DNA from: a bacterium
Lineage (GTDB): Bacteria; JALSQH01
Direction: 5' to 3'
Length of the DNA stretch: 26,352 bases
Assembly: GCA_026985515.1 (NCBI GenBank)
Contig: JALSQH010000228.1
Location: 1-26,352 of the forward strand
Shown: positions 1-6,010 of the stretch, in pieces
Layout: the number at the start of each line of letters is the position of its first letter
Position numbering within the stretch: the stretch's first letter is position 1
Notes under the pieces: generated by a model
What the model saw: the letters and a program-made list of their open reading frames with translations, nothing else
What the model was told of the DNA's origin: nothing
Database searches by the model: none
Made by a program: the position numbers and the translations under genes

Positions 1-69
1 CCCATACAGGAAAGTTGCAGGCACAAGAAACAACAGGGTCCAGAGTAACAAACTTTTTCTCCTTCTCAT
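1..69 (-). CDS. Exported protein, N-terminal fragment cut by window edge
   Basis: Only the first 23 codons are inside the window. The visible start is a run of Arg/Lys (MRRRKS) followed by a hydrophobic stretch rich in Leu, Val and Phe, so it looks like a signal peptide or first membrane segment. A strong ribosome site (AAGGAGGT) ends four bases before the ATG at 69. The gene lies after the amtB terminator on the same strand and has its own sigma54-like box just upstream, so it is probably a separate unit, perhaps linked to nitrogen supply like its neighbour. The product cannot be named from this fragment. Confidence 0.6.
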   Translation of the reverse strand, partial: MRRRKSLLLWTLLFLVPATFLYG

Positions 70-99
70 AATACCTCCTTCCTGAGTTCTCTGTTAAAT

Positions 100-115
100 T
101 TCAATGGATGTGCCA
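100..115 (-). promoter_or_regulatory. Sigma54-like (-24/-12) promoter for the left-edge gene
   Basis: Read on the minus strand this is TGGCACATCCATTGAA. It matches the RpoN consensus TGGCACR-N4-TTGCW at every defined position except the C of the -12 GC, which is A. The predicted start of transcription is near 90, giving a leader of about 20 bases that holds the AAGGAGGT site before the ATG at 69. The geometry is right; the altered -12 base is the main doubt. Confidence 0.4.
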
Positions 116-197
116 GAACCAGATTAAGAAAATCAGAATGAAAAAAAGGATATCAGACCAGTAAATGTACAGAAGGGAAAATAGTTGGTGAAAAAAT

Positions 198-219
198 GTG
201 CAGGGTAGACACCCTGCAC
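198..219 (-). terminator. Rho-independent terminator of amtB
   Basis: A perfect 9-bp stem (GTGCAGGGT with ACCCTGCAC) closes a 4-base loop, starts 3 bases after the amtB stop codon, and on the minus strand is followed by ATTTTTT. This is a textbook intrinsic terminator separating amtB from the next minus-strand gene. Confidence 0.9.
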
Positions 220-222
220 GAA

Positions 223-1512
223 TTAGAGATCAAAGGATTTCTCACCATGAAATGCCTGATCAAGTCCCTCAATCTCGATCTCTTCACTGACTCTCCACCC
301 TGCGGTTAAGATCCTGGACAGATACGCAAGAACAACGGTCAGGACCACCACAAAGATAATCACAACGACTATCCCGATGAGCTGATTTACAAAAAGTTTA
401 CCTCCTCCGTAGAACAATCCTGCCTTCCCATTGATGGAAGGATCAGCAAATAACCCTGCAGCAAGTGTACCCCAGATTCCATCAATTCCATGAACTCCAA
501 ATACATCAAGTGAATCATCATATCCTAATTTTACCTTCAACCAGGTAACTGCATAGAATCCAAAAATGCCAGCAAAAAGACCAATAATAAGTGCTCCCCA
601 GAAATTCACATAACCTGAGGCAGGGGTAATGGCGGCCAGTCCTCCAATAGCACCAGATACAAGGCCCAGAAGTGTGGGTTTACCCTCGCTGATCCATTCA
701 AGAAGCATCCAGGTTAGAGCTGCTATAGCACCGGAAGTATTGGTGGTAATAAAGGCATTAACAGCTACCCCATTTATTGCCAGTGCACTTCCCGCATTGA
801 AACCGAACCATCCAAACCAGAGGAGTGCTGCACCAAGAGCGGTTAAAAGTACACTGGAAGGAAAGAAGGGTTCTTTCATATAATTCTTTCTTTTTCCAAT
901 TAAGAGGGCAAGGGTTATTCCAGTTATTCCGGCCGTAATGTGAACAACAATTCCACCGGCAAAATCTATTACCCCCAATTTGCTTAAAAATCCGCCACCC
1001 CACACCCAGTGAGCAACAGGTGAGTAGACAAAAGTCAGCCAGAGGATAGAAAATATAATCCACCAGCTGAATTTTGTTCTTTCAATGATCGATCCAGCCA
1101 CCAGGGCTATGGTAATGGCAGCAAAGGTCATCTGGAACACTGCAAAGAGGAGAGTGGGTATTGTACCGGTTACATCATTTATTCCTATTCCACTTAAAAA
1201 AGCATTCCTCAAGTTTCCAATTATGGATCCATTACCGCTGAATGCCAGGGAGTAACCCCAGAACATCCATATGAGACTGCCAATTACATAACTGATAAAA
1301 ACCATTGCATAAGTATTGAGCAGGTTCTTATTCCTGACCATCCCTCCATAGAACAGAGCAAGCCCAGCCGGAGTCATGAACATAACAAGGGCCGTGGCAA
1401 CAATTAACCACGCTGAATCAGCTTTGTCCATTCCCGTTGAAGCAAAGAGATTGCCAGAAACAAAAAAGGTTGTGAGTAAAAGATAGGCAGTTAAAAGTAG
1501 TTTCTTTTTCAT
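223..1512 (-). CDS. amtB: Ammonium transporter, Amt family
   Basis: Inner-membrane channel for ammonium/ammonia uptake. The 429-residue protein has a signal peptide (about residues 1-24, cleaved near LFA-S), as in E. coli AmtB, then about eleven membrane segments. The family twin histidines of the pore are present as H191 (in GGIVVHITAG) and H341 (in DVFGVHGIDG). The tail ends with a conserved-looking GLDQAFHGE stretch, the part that binds PII protein GlnK in this family. No glnK gene lies next to it, which is unusual because amtB commonly sits beside glnK. A good ribosome site (AGGGAGG) precedes the ATG. The upstream region holds promoter candidates and an inverted repeat; a strong terminator follows. 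Confidence 0.95.
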   Translation of the reverse strand: MKKKLLLTAYLLLTTFFVSGNLFASTGMDKADSAWLIVATALVMFMTPAGLALFYGGMVRNKNLLNTYAMVFISYVIGSLIWMFWGYSLAFSGNGSIIGNLRNAFLSGIGINDVTGTIPTLLFAVFQMTFAAITIALVAGSIIERTKFSWWIIFSILWLTFVYSPVAHWVWGGGFLSKLGVIDFAGGIVVHITAGITGITLALLIGKRKNYMKEPFFPSSVLLTALGAALLWFGWFGFNAGSALAINGVAVNAFITTNTSGAIAALTWMLLEWISEGKPTLLGLVSGAIGGLAAITPASGYVNFWGALIIGLFAGIFGFYAVTWLKVKLGYDDSLDVFGVHGIDGIWGTLAAGLFADPSINGKAGLFYGGGKLFVNQLIGIVVVIIFVVVLTVVLAYLSRILTAGWRVSEEIEIEGLDQAFHGEKSFDL

Positions 1513-1545
1513 TTAGAATCCTCCCTTTCAATTTTTTCATGTGTT

Positions 1546-1561
1546 ATCAATTGAAATACCA
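1546..1561 (-). promoter_or_regulatory. Weak sigma54-like box upstream of amtB
   Basis: The minus strand reads TGGTATTTCAATTGAT, with TGG and TTG spaced exactly as in RpoN promoters. It has the same TTGA in place of TTGC seen at 100-115, but a poorer -24 element. It would start transcription near 1536, 24 bases before the amtB ATG. Nitrogen control by RpoN is common for amtB in other bacteria. The competing sigma70-like candidate lies at 1575-1605. Confidence 0.28.
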
Positions 1562-1563
1562 CT

Positions 1564-1600
1564 TTTTAAACATGATTATCAGCTTTTCCAGTGTTTAAAA
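1564..1600. repeat. Inverted repeat in the amtB promoter region
   Basis: Two 9-base arms, TTTTAAACA (1564-1572) and TGTTTAAAA (1592-1600), form a perfect inverted repeat with a 19-base spacer. One arm lies between the candidate -35 and -10 boxes and the other near the expected start site of the sigma70-like promoter, so it could be a regulator binding site. The arms are AT-rich, so chance remains possible. Confidence 0.4.
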
Positions 1601-1605
1601 GTCAA
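1575..1605 (-). promoter_or_regulatory. Sigma70-like promoter candidate for amtB
   Basis: On the minus strand TTGACT (1605-1600) is followed after 19 bases by GATAAT (1580-1575). The boxes are good but the spacer is longer than the ideal 17. It overlaps the inverted repeat at 1564-1600. Confidence 0.3.
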
Positions 1606-1670
1606 AAAATGTGCAAAGCTTAAAATTGTTGATTAAAAATTGGTCATATAAGCATCTCTTAAAATTTTTT

Positions 1671-1699
1671 TTGATTTAAACCAATTAAAAAAGTATAAT
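1671..1699 (+). promoter_or_regulatory. Sigma70 promoter for the diguanylate cyclase-nfi operon
   Basis: TTGATT (1671-1676) and a perfect TATAAT (1694-1699) are separated by exactly 17 bases. Transcription would begin near 1706, giving a leader of only about ten bases before the ATG at 1716, so the AGGGAT ribosome site at 1705-1710 would sit at the very 5' end of the message. Confidence 0.6.
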
Positions 1700-1715
1700 T
1701 AAGTAGGGATGTTTT

Positions 1716-2798
1716 ATGAACTTTTTTACAAAAAAGAAAAAAATGACAAAGCTAACAGTTATTCTTTTTATTCTAAATTTCACCTTCACCACACTTCTCC
1801 TTTCTGGTATTGTCCTGAAAGAATCACGGGAGATGATATTTACCCTTCTAATAACCGCACTGCTGATTTTAAGCATGAGTCTGGCAATTTTTCATTCAAA
1901 AAAACAATCTTTTTTCACATTCACATTTCTTTTTATTGCACTTATTTCTTTTCCACTAATCTGGTTTCTTGACAACGGAATTGATGGTCCTGCTCCCTTC
2001 ATGTTCACAGTTATTTTTCTTATCGGTGTGATATCTTTCAGAAAAAGAATGAGAATTTTTCAGTTAACACTGCTCATAACCATTTTTGTAACCTTAATAA
2101 CTCTGGAAAAATTAAGGCCTGATCTTTTATACAGGTGCTCCTCTCTCTCCTGTGTGAATACTAACAAGCTTGCCGGACTGATAATCTTCACTTTTGCCAT
2201 AATCTTTGTTTCATTCACATTTTTCAGGAGACTGGAAAAAGAAGAGGAAAATTCAAGCAGATATGCATATTATGTGAGCAGAGAAAACAGCAAATTAAAA
2301 GAACTGGCAAATACCGATCAACTAACCCAGCTGCCAAACAGGAGAAACATTGAAGAAAAAATAAGGTATCAGTATAAAGTTTCCAGGAGAAAAAAGAGAA
2401 AGTTTTCATTTATGATGATTGACATAGATGATTTCAAGCAAGTAAACGACCGTTATGGACATCTGGCAGGTGATTTCATTTTAAAAGAAATTGCAAAAAT
2501 AATAAAAAGAAACATAAGGGATCAGGATACACCATCCAGATGGGGAGGAGAAGAATTTCTTATTCTCCTTCCCGAATGTAATGCCAGAAGATGTGCAACA
2601 ATTGCTGAAAGAATCAGAAAGGCAGTTTATGATCATTCTTTCATTTACAGGAATATGGTGATAAAATTAACCGTGAGTATTGGTGTTTCGGAACATGATT
2701 TCAGATATCCCAACCCCAGAAAGTATATTGAAAGAGCTGATAGAGCAATGTACATCAGCAAAGCAAAAGGGAAAAATATGGTAACGGTGGTAGCATGA
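1716..2798 (+). CDS. Membrane-bound diguanylate cyclase (GGDEF)
   Basis: Predicted to make cyclic di-GMP from two GTP at the inner membrane. The 360-residue protein has about six hydrophobic segments between residues 13 and 170, a short charged linker (about 171-198) and a GGDEF domain from about 199 to the end. The domain is intact: DQLTQLPNRR entry motif at 201, metal-binding DIDDF around 236-240, and active-site GGEEF at 277-281. The inhibitory I-site RxxD (R268-D271) sits five residues before it, so product feedback is likely. No EAL or HD-GYP domain is present. The membrane part has no named sensor domain that I recognise. The stop codon overlaps the start of nfi by four bases (ATGA), so the two are translationally coupled. 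Confidence 0.92.
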   Translation: MNFFTKKKKMTKLTVILFILNFTFTTLLLSGIVLKESREMIFTLLITALLILSMSLAIFHSKKQSFFTFTFLFIALISFPLIWFLDNGIDGPAPFMFTVIFLIGVISFRKRMRIFQLTLLITIFVTLITLEKLRPDLLYRCSSLSCVNTNKLAGLIIFTFAIIFVSFTFFRRLEKEEENSSRYAYYVSRENSKLKELANTDQLTQLPNRRNIEEKIRYQYKVSRRKKRKFSFMMIDIDDFKQVNDRYGHLAGDFILKEIAKIIKRNIRDQDTPSRWGGEEFLILLPECNARRCATIAERIRKAVYDHSFIYRNMVIKLTVSIGVSEHDFRYPNPRKYIERADRAMYISKAKGKNMVTVVA

Positions 2799-3472
2799 AA
2801 TTAACTCCTGATATGCCAGATCCCAAACAGGCAGTAGAATTGCAAAATATTCTCCGGGAAAAGATTATTCTTGAAGGATTCAGCAGGATTCCAGCCATAA
2901 TTGGAGGAACTGACATATCCTACGATAAGAGAAGTGACACACTCTTTGCTGGAATCGTAATATTAAAACTCCCTGAATTACATGTTATTGACTCTGCATA
3001 TTTTACGGGAAAAGTGACATTCCCCTACATCCCTGGTCTGCTTTCTTTCCGGGAAGTACCGGCACTTTTTGAGGCCTATCAAAGGTTAAAAATTAAACCA
3101 GAATTGCTTATGGTGGATGGCCAGGGTTACGCTCATCCAAGGAGAATCGGTCTTGCTTCTCACCTTGGACTTGTTTTAAACATTCCCACCATAGGTGTGG
3201 CAAAGAAAAAATTAATAGGCACATATGAAGAACCACCCCTCACTAAAGGAAGCTATTCACCACTTTATGACAATGGAGAAATGATCGGATACGTACTTCG
3301 CACAAAGGATAACACAAGACCTGTTTTTGTCTCTCCGGGCCACCTGATAAACTTTGAGTGGTCACTGAAAATAACACTTCATACTTTAAAAGGGTATAAA
3401 ATACCCGAACCCACCCGCCAGGCCCACATTTTTGTCAATCAGATAAGGAAAAAGTATCTGGAAGAAACCTAA
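2795..3472 (+). CDS. nfi: Endonuclease V (deoxyinosine 3' endonuclease)
   Basis: DNA repair enzyme that nicks one base 3' of deaminated adenine (inosine). The length of 225 residues is normal for the family. The catalytic acids are visible: D40 in GGTDISYD, E87 in GLLSFREVP, D108 in MVDGQGYAHPRR, together with the PYIPGLLSFRE wedge motif and the lysine in GVAKKKLIG. It starts in a 4-base ATGA overlap with the diguanylate cyclase gene, with GGTGGT just upstream as a weak ribosome site. Its stop overlaps the convergent biotinyl protein gene by four bases. The link to c-di-GMP synthesis seems to be one of shared transcription only. Confidence 0.95.
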   Translation: MKLTPDMPDPKQAVELQNILREKIILEGFSRIPAIIGGTDISYDKRSDTLFAGIVILKLPELHVIDSAYFTGKVTFPYIPGLLSFREVPALFEAYQRLKIKPELLMVDGQGYAHPRRIGLASHLGLVLNIPTIGVAKKKLIGTYEEPPLTKGSYSPLYDNGEMIGYVLRTKDNTRPVFVSPGHLINFEWSLKITLHTLKGYKIPEPTRQAHIFVNQIRKKYLEET

Positions 3473-3693
3473 CACCCCCCTTCATCGATTTCAGCAACCA
3501 CATCTCCTTCATTAACAGTCTGATCAAAAGTTACATGAATTTTAGTTACTTTTCCTGATACTTCGGCCTCAATAGGTATTTCCATTTTCATTGATTCAAT
3601 AATGATAATCGGATCCCCTTCCTCCACACAGTCACCCTCATTTGCAACAATCTTCCAGACCTTACCCACCATTTGAGCCACTACCTCTGCCAT
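3469..3693 (-). CDS. Small biotinyl carrier protein of an acyl-CoA carboxylase
   Basis: A 74-residue protein that is essentially one biotinyl/lipoyl domain. The biotin-accepting lysine is K36 inside ESMKME, the signature of biotin carriers (lipoyl domains have DKA instead). It would swing biotin between the biotin carboxylase encoded two genes upstream and a carboxyltransferase. The much longer AccB of fatty acid synthesis has an N-terminal extension that is absent here; stand-alone 70-residue carriers are typical of propionyl-, methylcrotonyl- and similar carboxylases. A strong ribosome site (AGGAGGAG) precedes the ATG, and the 57-base gap upstream contains its own promoter candidate. Its last four bases overlap the convergent nfi gene. 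Confidence 0.88.
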   Translation of the reverse strand: MAEVVAQMVGKVWKIVANEGDCVEEGDPIIIIESMKMEIPIEAEVSGKVTKIHVTFDQTVNEGDVVAEIDEGGC

Positions 3694-3719
3694 CTAACTC
3701 CTCCTGTGTTTTTCTAATT

Positions 3720-3748
3720 TTTATAGTATACTTTCCGAAAATTGTAAA
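3720..3748 (-). promoter_or_regulatory. Sigma70-like promoter for the biotinyl carrier gene
   Basis: The minus strand has TTTACA (3748-3743) and TATAAA (3725-3720) separated by exactly 17 bases, five of six matches in each box. Transcription would start near 3713, giving a 20-base leader with the AGGAGGAG site. It could raise the carrier protein level above that of the upstream enzymes. Confidence 0.5.
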
Positions 3749-3750
3749 GG

Positions 3751-4545
3751 CTATCTGCCCTTCCATTTTGGCTCTCTTTTTTCAAAAAAAGCTCGTATTC
3801 CCTCCATGGCATCTTCTGTACTCAATACTTCCATCAATTTACCATGGAGATACTCAATCGACTCCATATATTCTCTGTCCATAATGTCATAATACGCATT
3901 TCTGCCCATGCGAATTATAAGAAGACTCATCTTTGCAATTTTCTTTGCTATTTCCATTGTTTCCTCTCTCAATTTTTCATAAGGAACAACCTTATTGACA
4001 AATCCCAGTTGATAAGCCTCCTGGGCTGTAATTGGCTCACCCGTCAGGATCATTTCCATTGCCTTCTTACGAGGAACATTTCTGAAAATTGTTGCCATTA
4101 TCATCATGGGCCACAAGCCCCTCTTTATTTCCGGTGTGGCAAACTTGGCGTGTTCAGCGGCTACGATCATGTCGCATGCCAGCGCCACACCAAAAGCACC
4201 TGCATAACAGTAACCATTTACCATTGCAATTATTGGCTTACCCAGTTTTCTTATATTGTCAAACAACTTTACAAAATTATCCCTTGGATCACCATCATCC
4301 GGAACATTCACATCTGTCTGAAAGCCCCCTGCAAGGTCGCCACCAGATGAGAAAGCCTTCTCTCCTGCACCTGTGAGAATCAAGGCTCCAATACTATCGT
4401 CATCCCTGACTGTTCTCAAAATATAATTAATTTCCATCAATACACCCTGAGAAAGAGCATTTCTTGCCTCTGGCCTGTTAATGGTTATAATCCCCACCCT
4501 GTCCTCAACCTCCCACAGAATATTTTTGAATTCAGGCATCTTCAT
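3751..4545 (-). CDS. Enoyl-CoA hydratase/isomerase family (crotonase) protein
   Basis: Crotonase-fold enzyme of 264 residues acting on a CoA thioester. The CoA-binding and oxyanion-hole segments are clear: AFSSGGD at 64-70 and the glycine around 116 in GYCYAGAFG. Of the two catalytic glutamates of mitochondrial enoyl-CoA hydratase, the one in TPEIKRG is kept (E139), while the other (E144 of the rat enzyme) aligns with glycine 119. It may therefore be an isomerase, lyase or a one-glutamate hydratase such as methylglutaconyl-CoA hydratase rather than a standard hydratase. It lies between biotin carboxylase and biotinyl carrier genes; the AGGAGGG ribosome site overlaps the upstream TAG stop, so translation is coupled. 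Confidence 0.88.
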   Translation of the reverse strand: MKMPEFKNILWEVEDRVGIITINRPEARNALSQGVLMEINYILRTVRDDDSIGALILTGAGEKAFSSGGDLAGGFQTDVNVPDDGDPRDNFVKLFDNIRKLGKPIIAMVNGYCYAGAFGVALACDMIVAAEHAKFATPEIKRGLWPMMIMATIFRNVPRKKAMEMILTGEPITAQEAYQLGFVNKVVPYEKLREETMEIAKKIAKMSLLIIRMGRNAYYDIMDREYMESIEYLHGKLMEVLSTEDAMEGIRAFFEKREPKWKGR

Positions 4546-4554
4546 TTCGCCCTC

Positions 4555-5904
4555 CTATTTTGATTTTTTCCACTGAAAAAATCTTTCAATTACATGTGTA
4601 TCATACCTTCCCTCAACAAATTCGGGAAACTCCATCATCTCTCTCAGAAATGGGATATTGGTTTTCGGCCCCTCAATGATAAAATTATCCAGCGCGTACT
4701 TCATTCTCTCAATAGCTTCGTCTCTCGTTTTCCCCCAGACTATCAACTTTGCTAACAGGGGGTCGTAATACATTGGTACTTTAAAACCTTCATAGACACC
4801 GCTATCCACTCTTATATTTTCCCCTGATGGTTCGCTGTACTTTTTTATCAATCCTGGTGAAGGATAAAACCTTACGGGGTCCTCAGCATAAATTCTGCAC
4901 TCAATAGCATGCCCCTCACGCTTAATCTGTGGCTGTGAAAGGTTGAGTTTCTCACCTGCGGCAATTCTTATCTGCCACTCTACCAGATCTATTCCTGTGG
5001 TCATTTCTGTTACAGGATGCTCAACCTGGAGTCGGGTGTTCATCTCGAGGAAGTAGTGGTTTTTCTTATCATCAACCAAGAACTCAATTGTACCGGCATT
5101 TTTATAATTTACTGATCTGGCAGCCCTGATAGCACTCTCACCCATTTCCTCAACTTTGTTTATGTCAATAAAAGGAGAAGGGGTTTCTTCAATAACTTTT
5201 TGATGTCTTCTCTGCACTGAGCATTCTCTCTCAAATATATGAATCGTATTGCCATAATTATCTGCCAAAATCTGAATCTCAATATGATGAGGATTGGAGA
5301 CATATTTTTCAATGTAAACCGTAGCATCGCCAAAGGCCTGCTTCGCCCTGTTCTGTGCCTCTTCAATAGCCGATTCGAGATCTTCACGGCGATTGACGAT
5401 CTTCATACCGATTCCACCACCTCCACTGGCAGCTTTTATTATCACCGGGAAACCAACCTTCTCAGCAAATTCCACTGCTTCATGAATACTTTTTATATCC
5501 TCCGTTCCGGGAACAATGGGAACACCTGCTTCCGATACATGTTTTCTTGCCCTTGTCTTGTTTCCCATAGTTTCTGATGCAAAGGGATCTGGACCAATAA
5601 AAACAAGGCCTGCTTCCTGAACCTTCCTGGCAAATTCAGGGTTTTCCGCCAGAAAGCCATACCCTGGATGAACTGCCTCAGCTCCGGAATCAATGGCCGC
5701 TTTAATAATTGCCTGCATATTCAAATATGAACTCACAGGTGGTGGATCCCCTATGCAGTAGTGTTCATCTGCCATCTTAACATGAAGTGCATCCCTGTCT
5801 GCGGTGGAACAGACTGCAACTGACTTAATATTCATCTTTCTCAGAGTCCTGATAATCCTGACTGCAATCTCGCCTCGATTTGCAATCAATACCTTCTTAA
5901 ACAT
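4555..5904 (-). CDS. Biotin carboxylase subunit of acyl-CoA carboxylase
   Basis: ATP-dependent carboxylation of biotin on the carrier protein. The 449-residue length is that of stand-alone AccC-type subunits. Visible signatures are the N-terminal KVLIANRGEIAVRI, GYGFLAEN at 81-88, the ATP-grasp glycine loop GGGGIGMK at 161-168, RRHQKVIEE at 232-240, and the catalytic FLEMNTRLQVEHPVTE block with E274, E287, N289 and R291 in the expected places. It is the first gene of an operon with the crotonase and biotin carrier genes. Fatty-acid AccC usually sits beside accB, so this copy more likely serves propionyl-CoA, methylcrotonyl-CoA or a related carboxylase; no carboxyltransferase gene is nearby. 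A GGAGGGAGC ribosome site precedes the ATG. Confidence 0.93.
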   Translation of the reverse strand: MFKKVLIANRGEIAVRIIRTLRKMNIKSVAVCSTADRDALHVKMADEHYCIGDPPPVSSYLNMQAIIKAAIDSGAEAVHPGYGFLAENPEFARKVQEAGLVFIGPDPFASETMGNKTRARKHVSEAGVPIVPGTEDIKSIHEAVEFAEKVGFPVIIKAASGGGGIGMKIVNRREDLESAIEEAQNRAKQAFGDATVYIEKYVSNPHHIEIQILADNYGNTIHIFERECSVQRRHQKVIEETPSPFIDINKVEEMGESAIRAARSVNYKNAGTIEFLVDDKKNHYFLEMNTRLQVEHPVTEMTTGIDLVEWQIRIAAGEKLNLSQPQIKREGHAIECRIYAEDPVRFYPSPGLIKKYSEPSGENIRVDSGVYEGFKVPMYYDPLLAKLIVWGKTRDEAIERMKYALDNFIIEGPKTNIPFLREMMEFPEFVEGRYDTHVIERFFQWKKSK

Positions 5905-5922
5905 GCTCCCTCCTTTTTTGTT

Positions 5923-5936
5923 AGTAAGTCTTTACT
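5923..5936. promoter_or_regulatory. Candidate operator of the carboxylase operon
   Basis: AGTAA (5923-5927) and TTACT (5932-5936) form an inverted repeat around four bases. It lies at the expected transcription start of the adjacent promoter candidate (5944-5972), the place where a repressor would act. The arms are short, so this is suggestive only. Confidence 0.28.
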
Positions 5937-5943
5937 TATAAAT

Positions 5944-5972
5944 ATTAAAGCAAAAAGAGGGAAAAGATGCAA
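5944..5972 (-). promoter_or_regulatory. Sigma70-like promoter of the carboxylase operon
   Basis: On the minus strand TTGCAT (5972-5967) is followed after 17 bases by TTTAAT (5949-5944). The -10 box is good and the -35 box weak. Transcription would begin near 5937, about 33 bases before the biotin carboxylase ATG. Confidence 0.35.
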
Positions 5973-5984
5973 GGAATGGGAAAG

Positions 5985-6006
5985 GGAGGGGATGATAACC
6001 CCCTCC
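5985..6006 (-). terminator. Possible terminator hairpin after the lipoprotein gene
   Basis: A 7-bp GC stem (GGAGGGG with CCCCTCC) with an 8-base loop begins 4 bases after the lipoprotein stop codon. On the minus strand it is followed only by CTTTCCC, so the U-tract is poor; it may end transcription weakly or protect the message end. Confidence 0.4.
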
Positions 6007-6010
6007 GTTT

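Noticed and set aside
3844-4350. Plus-strand 168-codon open frame
   Set aside because: It is antisense to the clearly coding crotonase gene, with unnatural composition (many His, Cys, Ile) and no ribosome site.
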